Positions 30,648-37,333 of a stretch of DNA of 37,333 nucleotides are shown here, piece after piece. The stretch lies in contig MU128924.1 of NCBI GenBank assembly GCA_014904985.1, positions 318,366-355,698 of the forward strand, in the 5' to 3' direction. Every line of letters begins with the position of its first letter. Within the stretch, counting starts at the first letter, position 1. The notes below the pieces were generated by a model. It was not told where the DNA came from. It was given only the letters and a program-made list of their open reading frames with translations, and searched no databases. This DNA is from Hydnum rufescens UP504. Taxonomy: Eukaryota; Basidiomycota; Agaricomycetes; Cantharellales; Hydnaceae. The translations under genes were made by a program, and so were the position numbers.

Positions 30648-33374
30648 CTACCAGCCGTTCGTGTCGTCGTCCGATTCGTCGGTCGCCGGGTTGGATGGAA
30701 GGTCCGTTAGTTCATACACAGTTGGGGTGTCTTTGAATTCGGCCCATTCGTTGTCCTTTAAGTCATACTGAATGTCATGCACGTATTTCTTGTAATATTC
30801 GACGGCTCAGTCATTGGTTGAGATGGAAGGGGCGAGATCATGTGAAGCGTGGAGGGATTTGGATAGCTTGGCGAGTGCAGGGGCGATATGACGATGGAGG
30901 ATGAATGCTGTGTATGGGGTGTCTAAATGATGCTGTTGTCGTATGATATCTGCTGCTTGGATAAATATTTTAGCGAGATGGTCGACTTGGGTAACATGGT
31001 GATACGTAGATGGATAGAGTAGCCGATCGCGCCAATTGGTTACACACTGCTCGTGTTGTAAAAGTTTGAGGTCGCGTTTATTGAGGTCTTTGGCTTTCGC
31101 CTTGAGGTCAGCTTCTCGTTGATGTAGGGTTGCCGAAAGAAGAGAGAGGGGTGGCGTGAGAGAATCCATTTGCAGGTTGTGATTGGCGATGGTGTGACTT
31201 AACTGGTCAAGTAGTTCCACATTGTCCTTTATATCTTCCTTTTGCTTCTCTTCATACTCGTGTTGGACCTCGTCGAGTTTCTGTGCTGCATTGTACTCGC
31301 GATCTATAATCGCTTGTCAATAGGATGGCCATGCGTGGTAAGAGTTGGCATTTTTACCAGGTCGCGGTATACTGATTTTACAAAGGCTGCAGGGTGTGCG
31401 AGGAGGCTGGGAAGGAGAATAGGACCAATGGGAAGGATGATACGAGGAGCAAGTGCTTTTCGAGGTGAGAGATCCCGTGGGAGAGTCTGAGGACTCGTGT
31501 AACTGCTGCGCAGTAGGGGTTGCTTGGCGACTGACGATGTCCTTTTGAGCTGATTCAGGTTCTTTCGAGGGTTGAGCGGTGTAAGTGGGAATTGGAGGGA
31601 GGAATCCAGCCACAGTCCATGATATGGAATCGAGAACGAAAAGAAGGGACCACGGGATCAATCCGAATATTGAGGCTCGAAGGAATGAAGGTCTTTGGTG
31701 ATAGAAATCTAATGCTGTAAGCAACACCTGCCCAAGCAATAGAATAAAGAATGAATATGGGTCACAAAACCACACCCTAAGGCTCTCTTCTTGAGGCCCT
31801 AGACAAAGTGTAGTAGTCTTAGTGGAATTCACCCAAGGAACCAGCGGCAATACATCAGTGCCTCAAAACTGGGGAGGGGGAAAACTGTAGAAATTCGCAT
31901 CTCCTGCACTTAATATACATCACAGAAAAATGCTATGGTAACCGGCAGAAAGGTGGGGTTAAGGCGAAAATGATGAAAAAGAAATCAAGTCAAAAGCTTC
32001 AAAGCTGAAGGAGATATTACAAAATCAAGTCAGAATAGGGGAATATGGCTTAACCAAGCTATTCCTCCTCTCCTACTGCACAGAATCCCTTGGGAATGGT
32101 GGAACTGGTCGTCCTAGATGTACTCTTCATCGGATATAAGAGGGTAGAGAATAATTGCCATTAATAATCAAAAAAGCGGAGGCAATAATGGAATGAGACA
32201 TGGAGGAGTTGAATTGTAGAGAGCCGAGTTTTAATCCGCTCGTTTTTCCCTTGGTACCATTGGATGCGGACTGTCGACAGTTTTCTAGGAGTACTTGTCC
32301 CGAGCGAATTGGATCAAAACTGACTGAGAAAATCGAAAAGTACTGAAGGGATATATGAAACACATAGTAAAATCGACCTGGAAGGTGTAGTTTTGATTCG
32401 TTCGGCTTGTGTTTGGTATCGTATGAAAGGTGTGAATCGTAGCTTTCTGGGCGCTATCTTGCCGAGTCGATCCGATCAAAATTGAGGGAGATATTCCACG
32501 TTTACTCCTTGAGAGCACCGCATTAGCCCCTATTTGTCATGTGACAAGTCCACGAGTCAGAATCGAGGCCCGGGTGTGTAATCCGTTGTGTTACATAATC
32601 ACAATTCGTTAGAGTCGCCCTTGAGGCAACAGGAAGCATGTATCAGAAGTGGAGACTGATTGAAGGTCAAACAAAGCAAGCAAGTTGAATTGCTATTGCC
32701 ACATTGAGGTGTGGCATAGAAAGGTGGAATTTAGGGTGGCCTGTTGAAGTGCCGCAGATACATAATAAATTGGCTTGTGCGCAAACAAAGGAATGGCGCA
32801 GATTCGTGGGTATTAGACATATGGGATTCAGGCTTGTTCTCAAATGAATGACGGCGTGGGAATTGACATCTGGATTGACATAGAAAATGGTTCATTTATT
32901 TGAAAAATCGTCCTCGGATGGGGTTTGCACGTAGTAGGGATTTGTCCCTCCAACAGCGGGAAGAGGAATGAATGGAGGAAGTATAGCACGTGGGTAGAGA
33001 TTAATGGTCTGGGGACGCAATGAAAGATGAGGGTTGACGGTTCGCTGGGTTTTGAGTGGTGCAAGTGGTTGCACGTTGGTAGAAGATTCGTTGATATTGT
33101 AATTCCTGACAATAGCATGCGAAGAAGAGATCGAGTCGGGCCAAAAGGTCTGTTTTATTGTTAGCGATGTCTTTTGTGGATGTCCTGCATTCCATACCTC
33201 GTCGGTTACGTTTTGTTCCTTTTTAACTTGAGATGAGAGGAAGATGTCGCCATCCAGGTTAAGTTCTATGAGTGGCGTGGGTGGAGTAGGAGAGGGAGCA
33301 GGTGTCTGGATGTATTTGAATGTGTAGCTTTGTACAGAGCTCGCGGTCGAGTCGAAATGAGTGGAGTCGGACAT
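30648..33374 (-). pseudogene. Unknown Gag-like or coiled-coil protein gene, split by LTR copy C
   Basis: Minus-strand reading starts MSDSTHFDSTASSVQSYTF (33374; an upstream ATG is at 33434) and runs through Ser/Thr/Pro-rich sequence to PPFIPLPA at 32956. After removal of LTR copy C and one target duplication it resumes in the same frame as QPSKEPESAQKD at about 31577. TGA stops occur at 31317 and 30807, and the frame closes at TAG 30648 after an acidic tail (TDESDDDTNGW). The middle (31300-30850) is helical and charged: READLKAKAKDLNKRDLKLL, then IFIQAADIIRQQHH. A disordered N-terminus plus helical middle is typical of retroelement Gag, but I see no zinc knuckle and no protease or RT downstream, so the identity is open. 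A TATAAAA lies about 80 bp upstream. Confidence 0.6.
31580..32955 (+). mobile_element. Solo LTR-like element, copy C (1376 bp)
   Basis: It begins TGTAAGTGGGAATTGG and ends GTCCCTCCAACA, flanked by the 4-bp duplication GCGG (31576-31579 and 32956-32959). Insertion length plus duplication is 1380 bp, a multiple of three. It is the best complete match to copy B and contains two roughly 190-bp modules (about 32220-32345 and 32390-32510). It has no coding content of its own; long frames through it are read-through from the split host gene. Confidence 0.88.
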
Positions 33375-33453
33375 GTCAAGATAGGATGGTTTTGATGGGT
33401 ATGATAGGATGCAAAAAATGGGCTTGGGTATCATTGGTTAGCTGTTGTGTCAC

Positions 33454-33460
33454 TTTTATA
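33454..33460 (-). promoter_or_regulatory. TATA box upstream of the Gag-like gene
   Basis: On the minus strand GAGTATAAAAGTG lies about 80 bp before the ATG at 33374, a normal core promoter spacing. It would place the ATG at 33434 too close to the start of transcription, favouring 33374. Confidence 0.5.
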
Positions 33461-33972
33461 CTCGTCGGGCTTACTATACTCACGTTTTGACGTTATTTAG
33501 CCATTCCTTGCCATAGTTTAGATATTTGCTGTGATGATTTAGTTGACAGGTCGATGGAGTTGTTGCGCATGGACGATAGATACCGAATGGAATGAGAATG
33601 AGGAAGAGACGGAAGATGAAGGGTCGCCAGGTTCATTACACCATATTATTAAGTTAAAACTTCGTGATAGTTGGTCAGGAGCACAGAGGATCACATAGTC
33701 ACATAGAGAAAGGAACCAGAAGAAGAGGGGGATCGATTTTGACGCAGCTGCAGGTTTTTTAAGACAGTTGAAAAGAGTTTTCGTAGGTTTCGGCACATTC
33801 CGCGATTCAACATTTCATGGCTCTAGGGGCGTTAATTCGGGATTTTCTTTGCCTCGTGTCTCTAGGGTCGTCTTGAATTCATAGTTTTAGTCGTAGTCTT
33901 GTGATGCGGCTTGTAGAAAATGTTTCAGGGATTTCCTTTTTAAGAATTGAATTTTCCTTTTAAGGAGTCTCT
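33461..33972. other. Spacer between integrase and Gag-like gene, possible LTR
   Basis: No coding frame is convincing. Its position between an integrase 3' end and a TATA box would suit an LTR, but I see no clear TG...CA pair or partner copy in the window. Confidence 0.35.
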
Positions 33973-35828
33973 TCAGGGGATTCGTAAGCGGATTCGGAGA
34001 TCTGGGGCTCCTGCGAGGTGTTCCCTAGGAGTTCTTGTAGAAGGTTCCTTCGTTTCCACTCCACAATTTTGTTTTCCCAATAGCCCCACGAATCTGTGGC
34101 TCTCGGCGGCGGCCAAAGATAGGTTCTTAATTGATTTTCTGGTCCAAGCGATACCGGAAAGTGTTGTTTCGTCAGTAATTGTTGTTCCCCTATATTTCAT
34201 AGCTTGGTCCATATTTTTCGTGTATTTCGCCATATTATTTTGATTTAATTCATGGTCCGTGGCGCTGTGGCTCTCGTTTCCGGCGGTGTCTATTGTGGCT
34301 ATTTGGTCGCGCATATGGTATTTCTTTAAACGATTGCCGGCGAATACTCCATTGATCGGGGTCCCATCTAATTCTGCCAGTTGATAGGATCCGCGGGGGT
34401 GGTGATGCTGAACTCGGTATGGCCCAATCCACCGTATTTCCCCTTTTCGTCCATGTTGCATTTGTAATACCGAATTGTATACCAACACAATTGTACCCGG
34501 TTGATAGTTTCCGTTGACCAATGTATTTTCATTTCGTCTAGCATAATCCTGAGCGCTTCGAATTCTTGCTTGAAGGACGGTATTTGAGGCGGCTTGAATA
34601 TCCTCGTCTCTATGCGCCAATTGGATTCCGCGGATTCCTAGTAGTTCTTCCGTAGTTTGGATAGTTCCCCATTTTAATGTGTACCATGATGCGTCTGTAA
34701 TGTCGAATGGAAACACGTGATTTATTCCGTAGAGTAGGTAATAGGGGGTGTAGCCGGTCGTTCGTTTTACCGTCACTCGGTCCGCCCACATGCATGAATA
34801 AAAATAGTTTGACCATTTGCTCGGGTTTCCTCTGCATGCAACGAATAGCAAGTTTATCCAGGTCCTGTGCCCGCGTTCTATCATTCCATTTGCTTCTGGG
34901 TGATAAGGGGCAGCTCGGACAATAGGGACATTATATTCATCCGCCATTGTTTGAACTAGTCCGTCGAATTCTGTTCTGTTATCCGTTGTGATTTGTAATA
35001 CACAGCTGAACCAGCACATGACATCCTCGAATAGAAACTGGGCGATGTGCTTACTTGAGGCCTTACGTAACATTTTTGCTTCCAGCCATCCGGAGAGATC
35101 GTCCCGAAGATCCACGATATATTTGAATCCATTTGATACCAGCATATGGACCGTGTCCATATTAAATTTACGTAATATGGTATTAACATAGGTCAGGCTT
35201 AAAGTGATTTTTGGTCGGGTTGTGGACCTCAATTGACATTCATGGCATGTCTGGCAATACCAGGCCACATAGGATAGCATATTCGGCCAAAGAATCTATC
35301 GGATAATTTCTTGAAAGTCGGGTCTGTCCGACGGTGGCCTGATTCGTCATGTGCAGCCTTACATAAGCGAGCTCGATCATCCGGGTTTTTGATCACTTTT
35401 AATGGTAATTGGCCATTTCTAGGTCTTCTCCACAGGGTTCCTTGATACATAAAATAGGGTGTTGTGTGGCCTGGATGAATGTCTTGTGTCTGACTCGCTG
35501 GTATTTTAGGTGTCCAGTAGTATGTGGAATCCTTTTGCCCAACTAGCTTGTTCCATCAGAATCCTTGTAGTTTGTGAGCGTGTGCTTTAATTTCTGAAAA
35601 CAGCTTTCTGGTTTGGGAACTGGGTGATGTTGGAGAGTGACGTTGGGATGGTTTGAGCAGATGAGTCGGGCTGAAGGAGAGGGATGCAGCAAATCCACGC
35701 ACTTCTTGTCTGGTTCTCTTGGGGCCCTTGATTAGATACGGTGGATTCTTGCCTGAATCAAGAATGGCTTCAGTAGGATCCCTTTTGATTCGTTGTTGCC
35801 TGATAGGTCGGATGCGAAAGGAAAACAT
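33973..35828 (-). pseudogene. Second Ty3/gypsy pol: H2C2 domain and integrase, nearly intact
   Basis: The frame 35280-33973 encodes an integrase with MDTVHM (D42), TTDNRTEF (D100) and ANGMIERGH (E135), a DD34E catalytic triad, followed by the GPY/F-type module (GEIRWIGPYRV) and a basic 120-residue tail without a chromodomain. The zinc-binding part lies upstream: HDESGHRRTDPTFKKLSDRFF in frame 35450-35229, then CQTCHEC in the main frame. A single missing base in TTCTTTGGCCG (about 35293) separates them. Further upstream the same frame is broken by TGA at 35556 and carries linker sequence to 35828. One base deletion and one TGA are the only lesions seen in this half. Confidence 0.85.
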
Positions 35829-36119
35829 GCATAACCCAGCTGTTCAGTATTCCTTCAGAAATCGGCGCCAGTGATAAAATGCCTGGTCACTCTGGTTCAG
35901 TGTGCATCTTCGAAACTGGTTGAGTCATTTTCGTGTGCGGGGAGCGCCCTGGATCAATCCCATTGCTGGACACGGTTTGGTGTTTTGTTGCAGGGACATG
36001 AGAGAATCAAAACGAGCGTGCTGGATCAGTAGGAAGATCGCACTCGGTCATAGCCGCAATTGGTAAATCTCTGGTGGTTTGAGTTTGTTTAGAGCAAATT
36101 GGGCACGTCCACTTCCACT

Positions 36120-37333
36120 CTAAAATGATTCCCCAGAGGTGGTCATGTTCTTTGGCTTTGAGTGCCGTTCGAATAGTCCTTGGTTAATGTCGCCTTCTCG
36201 TGCGAATACTGTGGTTCAGCCTCGTCTTGGTACTGATCCAAAGACAAAATCGGTGACGTCCATGCCTTCAAACGGTTTGATATTGTCGGATCCCCAGCTA
36301 GCTGCAATGAATGGGAGGCTGTCCACTGCAAGTGTTACAGAGGCCAGAAATCCTTGAGGTGCATGCGGTCTGTTCTTCTTCTGATACCGGCGATGTCGAT
36401 CTGTCAAGGATTTGTCGAGCCAGGCGGGAGGTTGGAGGCTTCCTTTACTGATTCATGCTTCTTCCAGCTTGTGAGATCATGCATCTCGAATTCAGTGGTG
36501 GGGTCTTCTTGGTGCAGTAATGTGAGGCTTTTGCATATTTTGCAGAAAATGCCAAAATCCAATTCGAGCAACTCCAACTGTTCCTAGGGAAGCCACGACT
36601 TGGCCACAGTTCGTGGTTGGGTGCGGCCAGTTCTTTATTTCGTGATGAGTCCATGGTGGGTGTCTTCCTTCACTGAACAAACAATTCCCCACAATGCTTA
36701 GTGGAGAGGCGGTGTCGCGGAGTGACGAGTTGGCGATCGCAGAGGGCCTACATGCCAGGCTTTGAATGGAAGAAGCGAGGATAATTCGCCAACGACTGAG
36801 CGAGATCCCATGAAGTAAGGCGTCGAAATGTGTGTGGGTTTTGCAGAGATGGGGTTCATCCAATGGTGAGCCGGCGGGCGAGCGTTTCTGTGGTCACTTG
36901 TGTCCTGCGACAATCAATCGCCACAGAAGGAAATGTCAGCTCTATCTGGGAGCAGAATAGCCCGGACAGTGTGTGAACGGTTTCATGATTGCTTGCAGGG
37001 AGTTCGGTAGCCTTGGGAGGGTGTTTGTGACTTTACAGGACCGGCAATGTGAATGCCTTGGTCTGGGGAGTGTCTTTGGATATCTCATGCCAGGTGCGCG
37101 TCCATCATATCCTGCAATACGAGACTGCGACAATATAGGACCTGGCGGAGTTCCCGACAAAGCTGCTGCAAAGTCATGTGATTTTGGGTCAATCCTGAGT
37201 CTTTAACCTGAGACTGGGGCGCTTAGGGGGTGAATCATGGACGATTCGACAGCCTCCCTTTAGGTTTGCTATGCGAACCATGCGGGAACGGGAAGGGGAC
37301 GCGACGATGTTTATGCGTACTTCCCAGCCTTGC
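36120..37333 (-). pseudogene. Second Ty3/gypsy pol: RT and RNase H, strongly decayed
   Basis: Minus-strand pieces in mixed frames match the RT thumb and RNase H of basidiomycete gypsy elements: EIKNWPHPTT and SLGTVGVARIGFWHF (about 36650-36540) for the connection after RT, then VTLAVDSLPFIA (about 36345-36310) for RNase H, and YSHEKATL with ALKAKEH further on. Upstream to 37333 only weak traces remain, for instance the region around EPHLCKTHTHFDALLHG (36860). It is collinear with the integrase at 33973-35828 and is almost certainly the same element. Between them, 35829-36119, nothing is recognisable. Confidence 0.65.

Larger units (their letters stand above)
33973..37333 (-). mobile_element. 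Ty3/gypsy element without chromodomain, minus strand, partial
   Basis: RT, RNase H, H2C2 and integrase follow each other leftward, and the 5' part leaves the window at the right edge. The integrase half is far better kept than the RT half, which may reflect selection on the integrase, recombination between copies of different age, or chance. No LTR is confirmed in the window. Confidence 0.75.

Noticed and set aside
31317..31850. Separate 177-residue minus-strand gene
   Set aside because: Its first half is read-through of LTR copy C, and the rest is the second part of the split Gag-like gene.

Overview
The window looks like transposon-dense, gene-poor DNA from a basidiomycete fungus, most likely an agaricomycete. 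The reasons are: short introns of 50-110 bp with GTRAGT donors and CTAAC/CTAAT branch sites; a chromodomain Ty3/gypsy element; the C-terminal tail of a KDZ-type transposase; a BED/hAT transposase; and decayed pieces of ordinary eukaryotic genes (RNA polymerase II RPB1 with CTD heptads, gamma-COP, methionyl-tRNA synthetase). There are no bacterial operons, rRNA genes, tRNAs or CRISPR arrays that I can see.

Layout. 1-7943: the 3' part of a chromoviral Ty3/gypsy element, split by a 1.38-kb solo LTR-like element (copy A), with an antisense spliced Zn2Cys6 gene near its 3' end and a 3' LTR at 7313-7943. This element itself sits inside another copy (B) of the 1.38-kb LTR. 9155-10025: KDZ transposase tail. 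10340-16335: fragments of host genes (RPB1, an unidentified Ser/Thr-rich gene, gamma-COP, MetRS) and an LTR piece (D). 16756-21540: 3' end of a LINE with an RNase H domain, interrupted at 17032-20630 by a 3.6-kb element with terminal inverted repeats. 21857-28127: two direct 1.6-kb repeats and one inverted 540-bp repeat around a truncated hAT transposase. 28128-30000: three small minus-strand genes of unknown family that look like diverged paralogues. 30648-33374: an unknown Gag-like coiled-coil gene cleanly split by LTR copy C. 33973-37333: a second, minus-strand Ty3/gypsy pol (integrase almost intact, RNase H and RT decayed).

The most unusual structure is the 17032-20630 element. It holds a roughly 250-bp-period array on the minus strand. 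Each unit is an exon whose 3' end is a hairpin (class A, ACCACACACCCGC stems), followed by a canonical 93-109 bp intron containing another near-perfect hairpin (class B, GCGCAAAAAGAGCAGC stems). Stem changes are matched on the two arms from unit to unit. A 655-bp near-perfect palindrome (19360-20014) carries a mirrored pair of TATA-like boxes and two divergent start codons, so two genes, one leftward and one rightward, begin with the same 28 residues and then diverge. I do not recognise this as a described element class.

A second window-wide signal is that nearly all premature in-frame stops in the decayed reading frames are TGA. Where family alignment is clear they stand at expected Arg positions, as expected from CGA to TGA changes by deamination of methylated CpG. 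All gene identifications were made by eye from protein motifs, without database searches; boundaries may be off by a few bases unless they are defined by duplicated target sites.
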